Assembly: GCA_032251435.1 (NCBI GenBank)
Contig: JAVVEH010000006.1
Location: 62,001 to 126,000, forward strand
Direction of reading: 5' to 3'
Origin: JAVVEH01 sp032251435
GTDB lineage: Bacteria > Verrucomicrobiota > Lentisphaeria > Oligosphaerales > MVZH01
DNA: 64,000 nt
Of the stretch, positions 44,727-53,830 are shown piece by piece. Both the position numbers and the translations under genes were made by a program. Positions within the stretch are counted from its first letter, which is position 1; each line of letters opens with the position of its first letter. The notes under the pieces were generated by a model that saw only the letters and a program-made list of their open reading frames with translations, did no database searches and was not told where the DNA came from.

Positions 44727-47700
44727 CTATTCCCCTTTTCCGGCTGACTTTCCTGCGAGCATCCTGCGCAGGTCGTGCATGTCACCGATGATCTCTTTTT
44801 CCAACTTCTCCATGCGGTCGAGGATCACTTCCGGCGGATCGTATTCGACTTCCTCGTATTTGACCTCCGCATAGCGGTTGATCGACAGATCGTATTTGTT
44901 GCCAACGATTTCTTCCTTCCGAACGAAAAATGCCTTTTTCGTCCTGTCGGAGAAATCGACGTTGTCCGTTGTCCTTTGTTCGTTGTCCGTTGCTGGTGAA
45001 TGATGCCCTTTCCATCGTTTCCACTGGGTGAGGAGATCCGGGAGGTCGTTGTCTTTTACGGGGGTTCGTTTGTCGTCAAGGCTGTAGCCGTCGGCTTCCA
45101 CTTTGTAGAACCAGACGTTGTCGGTGCGGCCAGCCTTGGTGAAGACCAGAATGGCCGTACTGACCCCGGCGTAAGGCTTGAAAACCCCGGAAGGCAGACT
45201 GATGACGGCTTCGAGCTGATTGTCTTCGACCAGCATACGGCGCACGGCACGATGGGCGGCGCTGGAACCGAAGAGGACGCCGTCCGGGACGATGATCGCG
45301 CAGCGTCCACCGGTCTTGAGGATCCGCGTCATCAGGACGAGGAAGAGCAGTTCGGTCTTGCGGGTCTTGGCCACGGAGGTCAGCCCCTTGAACACGCTTT
45401 CGTGGTCAATGCTGCCTTTGAAGGGCGGATTAGCCAGGACGACATCAAAGTGGCCTTCATACTGCTGGGGGACACCGGACTGCTCGGAGAGGGTGTCTTT
45501 GTAGTCAATGGCCGGGTTGTCGATCCCGTGCAAGAGCATGTTCATGGCGGCGATTCGCAGCATGGTGCTGTCGAAGTCAAAGCCGTGGAACATACCGTTC
45601 TGAATGTGGGGGAGATACTCGTCGAGGCGGTCGCCCGGATAGACTTTGATCGGGTTGCCGTGGTCGTCTCTGACGATTTCGCCTGTTTCTTCATCGATAG
45701 CATTATGCACCAGATCAGGTGAAGAGTAAACGCATCGAAGATGCTCCACGGATTCGATCAGGAATCCGGCGGTGCCACAGGCCGGATCGCAGACGGTCTC
45801 GGTGGGTTTGACATCGAGCATTTCAACCATGGCGCGGATGATGTGCCGGGGCGTGCGGAATTGGCCGGCCACGCCGGCGGTGGTCAGTTTCCCCAGCATG
45901 TACTCATACAGATCGCCTTTGGTATCGCCCTGCATGAGCGGCAGGTCGTTGATCATTTTGATGGCGACCTGCAGGAGGGTCGGCTTGGAGATGACGCACT
46001 GGGCATCCTGAAGATATTTGCCCAGGGAGCTGTTTTTGACCACATCTTCGCGGAAGAATTTGAACAGCTCCCCCTGCACGATGTCGAGCTGCTCCCGGGC
46101 GCCAAGGTTGATGATGTGCTTCTGAATCAGGGCCAGGAAGCGCATCTGGTGCGAGGTCAGGCCCGGATACTTCTTCAGGAATTCGGTAAAGTGCGCATTC
46201 ACGGCTTCGGCATCCAGTCCGATGATCTGCCGGATGGCCAGATCCAGCCGGTTGGCCGGATTGGGAAAATAGATCAGAATATCGTCCATGCGCAGGGTCG
46301 GGTCGGTGGCATTGATGGCGTTGATCAGGGGCTGTATATCATCGTCGTCAACCGGCTTCCCGGCTTTGATGCGCTGGAGGACGGGGGATGTGTCGAACAC
46401 CTTCTTTAACGCATGTTCGACACGATGGCGATAGGCGGCCAGCTCGAGGCCTTCCAGTTTTACCGGCATGTCGCCGGTTTCTTCGCCGCTGTCGGTCACG
46501 TCGATATGCAGGGGCTGCGCGGGTGTCGTTTTCGGACGGTTGCGGCAGTGCATGATGCCGCGGAGTTCGCGACGGATAAAATCCAGTTTCTCCGCCGGTG
46601 TCGCGCCCTGGACGGGTGCGGCGCTGTAATCATTCCCTTCCTCGCCGACCATCGCGACATCGCTGTCTTCCTGAGGAACGGGGGTTGCGGACAGCTTGTT
46701 CCAGAAGACCGGGGCCTTGACTTCCTGAATGATCTTTATCTTGGCGGCGACCTGGGCGATATTGACGGGGAGCTGGCTGACCTGTTCCTGCATGTCGCCC
46801 CGGTAGTTGTCGAAGTCGGCGGATTGGCGCAGCAGGCTGGTCTGCATGCGGGCCACAAGCAGGTCAAACCGGTACTGATCTTCCCGGCCGCTGAGATCCC
46901 GCCACTGCATCAGGGGGGCAATCTCCATTCTCAGGGTGCCGGCCGTGGCGGAATCGAATGCCTTGATAACGCCGGGCTGCAGGACAGTTTCAACCTGCCG
47001 CCATTTTTCCCGCACGGGGATTGAATCTTTGGGCAGCGCCCTCACATCCTGTTCAATCTGGCCGACCGCCAGTCTGAAACAATGCAGATCCTGTTTCGCA
47101 AGTGCCTCCTGGGCAAGATCCAGGCGGGCCTCGAAAAGGCTCTGCAGCAATGATTTCGCGACTACAGGCTGGACTTCCGGTGGATTTTCGCCAAAATACT
47201 CGAAGTTCCCCCAGTGGTCGAAAATACGGAAGGCTTCTTTGTGTTTTCCCGGACCGAACAGGTTCTCGCGCAACCGTGTGCCACGCCCGATCATCTGCCA
47301 GAATTTCACGTAGGACTTTACCGGCTTGGCGAAGACAAGGTTGACGATGGCCGGCACGTCGATGCCGGTATCCAGCATGTCCACGGAGATGGCGATCATC
47401 AGATTGTCATTGCTCCCTTCCTCTTTGAAGTCGTCGATAAGCTGTTCGGCCATATCCACATAGTTGTCGATGACGGCGCAGAATTCTTTCTTCGGCTTCA
47501 TGTACTGCGGGTACATTTCCTCAAACAGTTTCCGCAGCTGCAGGGCATGGTTGTGATCGCGGGCGAAGATGATGGTTTTGCCGACATGCTGGCCCGTCGC
47601 TTCGCGTTCGCCGTTATCCATCAGATTGCGGATGATCCGCCGGTCGGTGTCTTTGTTGAACACCGCCTTGTCCACCTGTTCGGCCGAGTAATCCACCAGC

Positions 47701-49388
47701 TGCGGGGCATCCAGCTGCTCTTCGAGCTCCTGCTTCTGCTCGTCGGTCATCTCCGCATAGCGGATGCCGTCGCGCAGGAACTTGGTGGTGTGTTTGGTGA
47801 CCTGGAAGTGGGCAAGATAGGGCGGGACGTGATTGACGGCATCTTCGTAGGAATAGTGCGCCGTCGGATCATTGCTTTCACAGTCAAACAACCGAAACGT
47901 GTCATGGGTGATGATATTGCGGGGGGTGGCTGTCAGCCCGATATGCAGCGCGTCGAAGTAGAGAAACAGGTCCCGGTACCGGTTGTATATGCTGCGGTGA
48001 GATTCGTCCGCGATAATCAGGTCGAAAAAGCCAACATCGAAATTCTGGAAGCATTTCGTCATTGCCGGGTAGGTGGCCAGGTAGATCGTGCGGTTGCGTT
48101 CCTGTGCTGTCGCCGACGTGACATAGACCCGGCTCTCGCCCGGGAGAAACTCGGCGAACGCATTGTTCGCCTGTTTGCGGAGTTCGCGACGGTCGCAGAG
48201 GAACAGAACACGCTTGACCCAGCGGGCGCGGACGAGCAGCTCGACGATAGAGACGGCGACGCGCGTCTTGCCGGTGCCGGTCGCCTGGACGATGAGGGCT
48301 TTCCGCCGATGCGTGTCAAATTTCTCGCAGACACGCTTGACGGCTTCAATCTGATAGGGCCGGTCGACAATATCGTGATCCGGGCCCAGCGCTTTCAGGT
48401 CTTTCCGCTCTTTCGTTTTCCACAGACAGTATTGCAGGCTGTCTTTGCTGTAGAAGCCGTAGATGCGGCGCGGGACATCGGCTTTGTCGTCATCCCAGAT
48501 GTAGATATCATACCCGTTGGTGTAGAAGATGACGGGGCGCTGGCCGTATTGTTCCTCCAGGCAGTCGGCGTAGAACCTGGCCTGGACCCGGCCTTTCTCG
48601 GCATTGTTGCTGGTCTTTTTGGCTTCGATGACCGCCAAGGGTTTTCCGTTGGTGTCGTCATACAGGACGTAGTCGGCGCGGCCTTTTTTGCTGCCGTCGG
48701 CCTTGGCGACCTTCACTTCTTTGCCAACCTGCGCGGTGCTTTCTTCTCCCGCCGCGACATCCCAGCCGGCCTGGACGAGAAGCTGGTCGATCAGTAATTC
48801 CCTGGTTGTTTTCTCATCAAATGCAAGCGCATTGGCCGCCTGGTTCGCACTGGCCAGAATGGTCTTCTGCTCCTCCTTGCTCTTTTCCGCGGCGGCGGCC
48901 TTTTTGCGGGCGTCTTCAAGTTCCCGCAGCAGCTTCTGCATCTGGGCTTCCTGGGCTGCCAGCTTCTGCAGGACAAGCTTTTTCTCCCGTTTGAGTTCAC
49001 CTTTGCTTTCTTCCCCCTCGGGTTTGGCGAACTCCAGGAATTTCACCGTATCGTTTTGCAGCACACTCAGCGCGAACCACTTTGCCAGGTCGAAGGATTC
49101 CTGTAAAATCCACATCGCAATCCGCGGCCTGGCGGGGGCGTTACTGTGGGCCGCTTTGTTTCCCTGCGTGCGCACCGCGTGGAGTTTATTAAGGATGACG
49201 GGTGGGACAAGGATCTGGTCTTCCAGCGAACGGAGCAGTTCCAGAAAGTTAGCCTTGGGCGGACGCAGGATCCGGTAGTGCGCGAAGAAATCAGCCGTCA
49301 GGTTCTCCCCGAATTTGCGGAGCTTCACCAGGGCGGCGGCCGGGTCGGAATAAGCGTAATGCTCGGCAAAGCCGCCGAGATCCGCCAA
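44727..49388 (-). CDS. hsdRM: HsdR-HsdM fusion, type I restriction-modification
   Basis: One frame of 1553 residues joins the restriction and modification subunits. Order: DUF4145-like N-terminus (1-110), coiled coil (about 115-180), HsdR endonuclease core (GRADYVLYDD...LAVIEAKK, about 240-255), helicase Walker A QATGTGKTRVA (about 367), IIADESH (about 460), RGTRLR, EcoEI-type C-terminal helices, then HsdM: FRTPRHIIRAMVEM, DPACGTAGFLIE (about 1201) and the amino-methylase motif VVLANPPF (about 1318). The frame begins at TTG 49388 only because TAG (49389-49391) precedes it. The 14 codons before the stop (MKSQNFEFLRERNP from ATG 49433) are the normal HsdR N-terminus, so this is a nonsense mutation or a TTG restart. 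Confidence 0.88.
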   Translation of the reverse strand: MADLGGFAEHYAYSDPAAALVKLRKFGENLTADFFAHYRILRPPKANFLELLRSLEDQILVPPVILNKLHAVRTQGNKAAHSNAPARPRIAMWILQESFDLAKWFALSVLQNDTVKFLEFAKPEGEESKGELKREKKLVLQKLAAQEAQMQKLLRELEDARKKAAAAEKSKEEQKTILASANQAANALAFDEKTTRELLIDQLLVQAGWDVAAGEESTAQVGKEVKVAKADGSKKGRADYVLYDDTNGKPLAVIEAKKTSNNAEKGRVQARFYADCLEEQYGQRPVIFYTNGYDIYIWDDDKADVPRRIYGFYSKDSLQYCLWKTKERKDLKALGPDHDIVDRPYQIEAVKRVCEKFDTHRRKALIVQATGTGKTRVAVSIVELLVRARWVKRVLFLCDRRELRKQANNAFAEFLPGESRVYVTSATAQERNRTIYLATYPAMTKCFQNFDVGFFDLIIADESHRSIYNRYRDLFLYFDALHIGLTATPRNIITHDTFRLFDCESNDPTAHYSYEDAVNHVPPYLAHFQVTKHTTKFLRDGIRYAEMTDEQKQELEEQLDAPQLVDYSAEQVDKAVFNKDTDRRIIRNLMDNGEREATGQHVGKTIIFARDHNHALQLRKLFEEMYPQYMKPKKEFCAVIDNYVDMAEQLIDDFKEEGSNDNLMIAISVDMLDTGIDVPAIVNLVFAKPVKSYVKFWQMIGRGTRLRENLFGPGKHKEAFRIFDHWGNFEYFGENPPEVQPVVAKSLLQSLFEARLDLAQEALAKQDLHCFRLAVGQIEQDVRALPKDSIPVREKWRQVETVLQPGVIKAFDSATAGTLRMEIAPLMQWRDLSGREDQYRFDLLVARMQTSLLRQSADFDNYRGDMQEQVSQLPVNIAQVAAKIKIIQEVKAPVFWNKLSATPVPQEDSDVAMVGEEGNDYSAAPVQGATPAEKLDFIRRELRGIMHCRNRPKTTPAQPLHIDVTDSGEETGDMPVKLEGLELAAYRHRVEHALKKVFDTSPVLQRIKAGKPVDDDDIQPLINAINATDPTLRMDDILIYFPNPANRLDLAIRQIIGLDAEAVNAHFTEFLKKYPGLTSHQMRFLALIQKHIINLGAREQLDIVQGELFKFFREDVVKNSSLGKYLQDAQCVISKPTLLQVAIKMINDLPLMQGDTKGDLYEYMLGKLTTAGVAGQFRTPRHIIRAMVEMLDVKPTETVCDPACGTAGFLIESVEHLRCVYSSPDLVHNAIDEETGEIVRDDHGNPIKVYPGDRLDEYLPHIQNGMFHGFDFDSTMLRIAAMNMLLHGIDNPAIDYKDTLSEQSGVPQQYEGHFDVVLANPPFKGSIDHESVFKGLTSVAKTRKTELLFLVLMTRILKTGGRCAIIVPDGVLFGSSAAHRAVRRMLVEDNQLEAVISLPSGVFKPYAGVSTAILVFTKAGRTDNVWFYKVEADGYSLDDKRTPVKDNDLPDLLTQWKRWKGHHSPATDNEQRTTDNVDFSDRTKKAFFVRKEEIVGNKYDLSINRYAEVKYEEVEYDPPEVILDRMEKLEKEIIGDMHDLRRMLAGKSAGKGE

Positions 49389-49465
49389 CTACGGATTCCG
49401 TTCCCGCAGAAACTCAAAATTCTGTGATTTCATAATTTCATATCCGTTCATGGTTGGGGTACTTA

Positions 49466-49480
49466 GCAGACGGCGTGCCA
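49466..49480 (-). promoter_or_regulatory. Sigma-54 (-24/-12) promoter of the restriction operon
   Basis: Minus strand reads TGGCACG-CCGT-CTGC. The -24 GG and -12 GC are separated by exactly 10 bp, matching the sigma-54 consensus TGGCACG-N4-TTGC with one mismatch (CTGC for TTGC). The predicted start of transcription is near 49454, 20 bp before ATG 49433. It lies in the 67-bp gap between the sigma-54 activator gene and hsdRM. Confidence 0.8.
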
Positions 49481-49500
49481 AGTCTCCCAAACGACCCTGT

Positions 49501-51093
49501 TTAGGCCTTTTCCCAATCCACATTGAGACGCTTTAGCTGCGCATCGAGCGTCTGGTAATTTTTCAATCCCAGAAGGCTTGCCGCTTTGGTCTTTACGCCA
49601 TTGGCTTCCTTCATGGCCCGTACCAGAAATTGCCGTTGTATTTCCGCCAAATGATCTTCCACATTGAAACCATCTCCGAGGGGACACCCAATTAGGTCAG
49701 CGGTCTGGTTGCCTATTGTTGGCGTCTCGGCCAGAGCCATTTGAAAATCCACGGGCTCCAAAACAGCCTGATCCGACATGGCGGCAGCCTGAAGTAAACA
49801 GTTATAAAGTTGCCGGACATTTCCCGGCCAGGCCTGGGAAGACAGAAATGATTTTGCGGAAGAAGAAATTATTTTGTCCTCAAAGCCGGGTTCATATTTT
49901 GCGAAATCCGCATTTATTTGCTTTAAAAGTTGTTCCGCGAGCTTCGCAACATCGCTTTTCCTATGCCGGAGAGCGGGCAGTCGAATAGAAATTACGGCAA
50001 GCCGGTAAAAAAGATCTTCGCGAAAGCGTCCCGTCGCGATAGCTTCAATCAAATTCTGATTGGTCGCGGCTAGAACGCGCACGTTGACAGCGATGTTTTC
50101 CTTTCCTCCAAGACGGCGGAAAGTTCTATTACAAGGACCACTTCCCATGGAGGGTTGAAGCACCCTCAGGAGTTTGACTTGTGTTTCCGGATCGCATTCT
50201 CCTATTTCGTCTAGAAAAAGGATGCCCCCGTCGGCCCGCTCAAAAGCCCCTTTGTATTGTTTCTCCGCTCCAGTAAAGGCCCCTTTTTCATGGCCGAACA
50301 ATTCGGATTCCAGCAATGTTTTCGGCAAGGCGGCGCAATTCACAACTTCAAACGGCTGGTCTTTTCGGTGGCTGGCCGCATGGATTGCCCGCGCGAACAT
50401 TTCTTTGCCCGTGCCACTTTCACCAAGCAAAAGAACCGGCACATCCCTAATGGCCGCTTTTTGGGCGCGTCCGACAGCCAAACGAATGGATTTAGCGCTA
50501 CCCACAATATCTTGAAAGCCGGGAATCTCCGAAGGGGAAAGGGCGGATAAATGCTGAAGCCGGGAATCAGATTCGCTGAATATCTCTGAAACCATATTCA
50601 GGGTCAGCTCAAAGGGAATCTCCGTTTCCCAAACGTCGCCCTTGAACGACTGGTAAAACGTCGCCGGATAACGGGTTTTCCCCAGTAGCACCCAGACTGC
50701 CGCCATTGCCGGCGTGCCCGGACTCAAATGAATAGAAAGATCATAATCCTTCCCCTTTAGAGTATTGGTCAATTCATGCAACACCTGATTGACGACCCGG
50801 AATATGTCACCGTAATCCGTTGGATTGTCGAGATTCGTTTGATGCTCCTCGGCTTCGCCAGGAAGCCAGTCCAGGAAGGCTTTCGTCACCGCCTCAGTAT
50901 AGTTGCTCAGAATAAGGATCCGATCAAAAGAAACCTCTTCCACGAGGGTGCGTACCGGTCCTAGCCCTTCGGGAGCGGAATCAAGACTGCCAATTTCATC
51001 AGCGATGATCTCGCGCAACTTGTCGTCGGCATTTACCGCCAACGCCCGTAAATCCGCATGTCCTACCCAGGTGACCAGGATTTTCATATTCAT
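49501..51093 (-). CDS. Sigma-54 activator with CARF-like sensor domain
   Basis: 530 residues. Residues 1-175 form a Rossmann-like domain (KILVTWVGHADLRAL, FDRILILSNYTEAV, YDLSIHLSPGTPAMAAVWVL) of the CARF style found in RtcR and CRISPR ancillary proteins, where it binds cyclic oligonucleotides or RNA ends. The AAA+ domain has Walker A GESGTGKE (about 222), GAFTGA for sigma-54 contact (about 268), and Walker B GGILFLDEIGE. The C-terminal Fis-type HTH is VKTKAASLLGLKNYQTLDAQ. It is followed within 67 bp by the sigma-54 promoter of the restriction operon on the same strand. ATG 51093 or 51087 starts the protein; TATAAT occurs upstream near 51155. Confidence 0.88.
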   Translation of the reverse strand: MNMKILVTWVGHADLRALAVNADDKLREIIADEIGSLDSAPEGLGPVRTLVEEVSFDRILILSNYTEAVTKAFLDWLPGEAEEHQTNLDNPTDYGDIFRVVNQVLHELTNTLKGKDYDLSIHLSPGTPAMAAVWVLLGKTRYPATFYQSFKGDVWETEIPFELTLNMVSEIFSESDSRLQHLSALSPSEIPGFQDIVGSAKSIRLAVGRAQKAAIRDVPVLLLGESGTGKEMFARAIHAASHRKDQPFEVVNCAALPKTLLESELFGHEKGAFTGAEKQYKGAFERADGGILFLDEIGECDPETQVKLLRVLQPSMGSGPCNRTFRRLGGKENIAVNVRVLAATNQNLIEAIATGRFREDLFYRLAVISIRLPALRHRKSDVAKLAEQLLKQINADFAKYEPGFEDKIISSSAKSFLSSQAWPGNVRQLYNCLLQAAAMSDQAVLEPVDFQMALAETPTIGNQTADLIGCPLGDGFNVEDHLAEIQRQFLVRAMKEANGVKTKAASLLGLKNYQTLDAQLKRLNVDWEKA

Positions 51094-51305
51094 CTCACAT
51101 CAAGAATTGTATAATTACAAACCTTATTGTAATACGGATCCCCGCGCATGCAATATTATAAAGAGCTTTTAAAACCCTCAAATCGCGGATAAATGAACTC
51201 GCCCTCATCCCGCCTGGAAAAGTCCGGTTGACCGCTTAGCTTAAGAAACTGAGACGTGAAGCGTGACAACGTGAAGCGTGAAACCGTGAATCCTGGAACC
51301 AACTT

Positions 51306-52187
51306 ATGAAAAGCATGACTGGATACGGCAGCGGGACGGCCACCTGTGACGGCTCGTCACTCACTCTGGAAATAAAATCCGTCAACGGAAAACAGCGGGA
51401 CATCCGCTGTAATCTGCCCACGGAATTCGCCGCCGCGGAAGCGGAATTACTGGTTCTGATCCATGAGCATGTCGCCCGGGGCAGTGTGTTGGTGTCAGCG
51501 ACATTCACGCCTTCGCCTGAGCTCAGAAAAAGCGGTTTGCGCGTGGATGCCGAGCTGGCGGAAGCCGTGGTCGCCAAACTGCGGGCGGTGGCCGCGCGAA
51601 CAGGGATTGACACCACTCTCTCCGTGGCCGACTTGTTGAATGTGCCGGGATTTATCAGCGTCCGGGACACCTGTCTGGACGCCGACACCGCCCGGCATCT
51701 TCTGCTGGCGGCGGGTCAAGAAGCCTTGCTGGCGTTTGATGAGGGACGGCGGGCGGAAGGCGGGGACTTGCGGGCGGATCTCAACGGGCACTGCGCTCAC
51801 CTGGAAACGCTTCTCGCCTCCATGCGCGACCGTCAGGATGACGTGCTCCGCCGCTATCGGGACCGCTTGCTGGACCGCGTCCGGCTTCTCGAAGTGGAGG
51901 TGACATTGGACGACGAGCGGCTGGCCAAAGAAGTCGCTTTCGCCGCCCAGCGGTCAGACATCGCCGAAGAATTGTCGCGCCTCGACTCCCACTTGAAAAC
52001 CTTCCGGCAATTATTGGGAACCGGAGACGAACCCGTGGGACGGCAACTGCAATTTGTCTGTCAGGAAATTCACCGGGAAATCAACACCCTCGGATCCAAA
52101 ACGTCTGAAACCGACACCGCCAAAGAGGGCATACAATTTAAAACGACTCTCGAGAAAATCCGCGAGCAAATCGCCAACGTCGAGTAG
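51306..52187 (+). CDS. yicC: YicC family endoribonuclease
   Basis: 293 residues. Family signature MKSMTGYG at the N-terminus, EIKSVNGKQRDI, and the C-terminal conserved domain with EEVTLDDERLAKEV-like sequence (here LEVEVTLDDERLAKEVAFAA), DIAEELSRLDSH, GRQLQFVCQEIHREINTLGSK and EKIREQIANVE. YicC proteins are RNases involved in RNA turnover. It is the first gene after the defence island. Preceded by a GTGAAGCGTGAC-type short repeat. Confidence 0.95.
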   Translation: MKSMTGYGSGTATCDGSSLTLEIKSVNGKQRDIRCNLPTEFAAAEAELLVLIHEHVARGSVLVSATFTPSPELRKSGLRVDAELAEAVVAKLRAVAARTGIDTTLSVADLLNVPGFISVRDTCLDADTARHLLLAAGQEALLAFDEGRRAEGGDLRADLNGHCAHLETLLASMRDRQDDVLRRYRDRLLDRVRLLEVEVTLDDERLAKEVAFAAQRSDIAEELSRLDSHLKTFRQLLGTGDEPVGRQLQFVCQEIHREINTLGSKTSETDTAKEGIQFKTTLEKIREQIANVE

Positions 52188-52327
52188 ACCTGCACCTGTT
52201 TCTCTGACTGCGGTCATTCGGAAGCTTCCGACAGCAACCGACTGCATTCGGAAGCAAGCGAGTCGTGATTCAGGAACTGAACCTTAACTTAATGTAAAAA
52301 ACACAACCGCTTCACCTGCCAAGCCTG

Positions 52328-53110
52328 ATGAAACGGGAAGTCATGACACTCTCACGCCACACATTTCCAGTTATCGCGGCATTCGCCATAATTCTCACCG
52401 GCTGCTCCGGGTCCGCGCCGGAAGGCACCCGTCATCCTCTGTATATCAAAGGAATCAAGCTGGAAAAAGCGGAACAATATGAGCGGGCCGCGGCGGTTTT
52501 TGAACGGTGTCTGCGGCAGGATCCAGACAACCGCCCCGCTCACGTTCATCTGGGCATGCTCTACGAAGATCACCTAAATGATCCAGTCACCGCCCTGTAT
52601 CACTACCGGCAAGGGGCCGCGGACGGCGCGGAAGACGCGCACGCCCAGTTCGCCCGGCACGCCGCCGAAACGGTTCTGGAGGGCTTGGTCGCCCGGCATC
52701 TGGAAAACACCCCCGCGGACACCGCGGAGTCAACGCCTGAGGACGGCGATGCCGGTGTTGAGGAGCTAAAGGCGCGCGTCGGCGAGCTGACTCGCCAGAG
52801 GGATTTTCTGGCGTCGCAGTTGAAAACGGCGGTCGCCCGCTTGCAAGCGGTGGAGACAGAACTGAAAACCTCGCGCGCCATCCAAACCGCCCCCCGTCCG
52901 GAGGCGGACAAGCCCGCGGCGGCCGTCGCCACGTCTTACCAAGTGAAAAGGGGCGACACCCTGAGTGGCATCGCCCGTGAGCATTACGGCAGTTCCACCT
53001 ATTGGCGGGCCCTGAGAGATTACAATCGTGATGAATTACGCGGCGGCGACCAGGTGATTCCCGGCATGACTTTACGTATCCCCCCACGGGACACCCTTGA
53101 AAAAAACTGA
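52328..53110 (+). CDS. LysM/TPR lipoprotein
   Basis: 260 residues. Lipoprotein signal with lipobox ILTGC (Cys26), a short TPR-like region (AAVFERCLRQDPDNRPAHVH), a coiled-coil segment (about 140-180), and a C-terminal LysM domain YQVKRGDTLSGIAREHYGSS ending IPGMTLRIPP. Likely a peptidoglycan-binding outer-membrane lipoprotein. The start at 52328 is uncertain; an in-frame ATG at 52343 also gives a signal peptide. Confidence 0.88.
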   Translation: MKREVMTLSRHTFPVIAAFAIILTGCSGSAPEGTRHPLYIKGIKLEKAEQYERAAAVFERCLRQDPDNRPAHVHLGMLYEDHLNDPVTALYHYRQGAADGAEDAHAQFARHAAETVLEGLVARHLENTPADTAESTPEDGDAGVEELKARVGELTRQRDFLASQLKTAVARLQAVETELKTSRAIQTAPRPEADKPAAAVATSYQVKRGDTLSGIAREHYGSSTYWRALRDYNRDELRGGDQVIPGMTLRIPPRDTLEKN

Positions 53111-53120
53111 ATGACACTCA

Positions 53121-53148
53121 TTGCAAAGGCCGGTTTCAATGGTAAATT
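53121..53148 (+). promoter_or_regulatory. Putative sigma-70 promoter for small basic protein
   Basis: TTGCAA (53121-53126), 16-bp spacer, TAAATT (53143-53148). Located 10 bp past the lipoprotein stop and about 70 bp before the small gene. Confidence 0.5.
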
Positions 53149-53221
53149 AAGGGTCTTTGCATATCTCAAACCTCGCTATGACGAGTTGTCACACATCGAT
53201 TACATTATTTCGGAGCAGGAA

Positions 53222-53428
53222 ATGGCAGAATCATATTTTCGTAACAAAGACATGCGCCGCCGCCGGAAGACCGCCGGTGAACGCCAGGCCCGCATGAAAG
53301 TCCACCAGCGCCGTCTGGTCGCCCTTGGGGTGCCTGAAGACACCGTCATGACCATGAACGTCACCGAATTGCGTGACGCGCTCAAGCGCCCGGTCAAGAC
53401 CGCCGCAAAATACGCGACCGCCAACTGA
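53222..53428 (+). CDS. Small basic protein of unknown function
   Basis: 68 residues, MAESYFRNKDMRRRRKTAGE onward, strongly basic in the first half and helical (VPEDTVMTMNVTELRDALKR) in the second. I start at ATG 53222 with GGAG 6 nt upstream rather than at 53111, which precedes its own promoter-like sequence. With a promoter before it and a strong terminator after it, this is an independent transcription unit. The basic N-terminus suggests RNA or ribosome binding; I do not recognise the family. Confidence 0.65.
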   Translation: MAESYFRNKDMRRRRKTAGERQARMKVHQRRLVALGVPEDTVMTMNVTELRDALKRPVKTAAKYATAN

Positions 53429-53455
53429 CCGCATACGTGTTTAAGAATTTTTAAG

Positions 53456-53485
53456 AAGCGCGGAACATATCCCGCGCTTTTTTTT
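53456..53485 (+). terminator. Rho-independent terminator after small basic gene
   Basis: AAGCGCGG pairs with CCGCGCTT, followed by a run of T. It starts 27 bp past the stop. Confidence 0.9.
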
Positions 53486-53516
53486 GGGCGCCTCGAAGTT
53501 CCTCCCTCATCCCTCA

Positions 53517-53830
53517 CCCCTCAGCCCTTTCACTGGTTATTGGCTATTCCGTGTTGGCTATTGGCTATTACCATCCCCCCGCTTTCATCCCTCAGCCCTT
53601 TCACTGGTTATTGGCTATTCCGTGTTGGCTATTGGCTATTCCCNNNNNNNNNNNNNNNNNNNNNNNNNNNNNNNNNNNNNNNNNNNNNNNNNNNNNNNNN
53701 NNNNNNNNNNNNNNNNNNNNNNNNNNNNNNNNNNNNNNNNNNNCCGCTTTCACCCCTCAGCCCTTTCACTGGTTATTGGCTATTCCGTGTTGGCTATTAG
53801 CCATTCCCCTCCCCCCGCTTTCACCCCTCA
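53517..53830. repeat. Tandem repeat array of about 70 bp units with assembly gap
   Basis: At least three copies of a unit containing CCCTTTCACTGGTTATTGGC, TATTCCGTGTTGGCTATTGG and a C-rich CCCCGCTTTCAYCCCTCA linker. About 100 N at 53644-53743 interrupts the array, so copy number is unknown. It lies between converging genes and ends at the Na/Ca exchanger stop. Confidence 0.88.

Noticed and set aside
47214..48797. Long plus-strand frame of 527 codons
   Set aside because: Antisense shadow of hsdRM; no domain motif, while the minus strand has full HsdR motifs.
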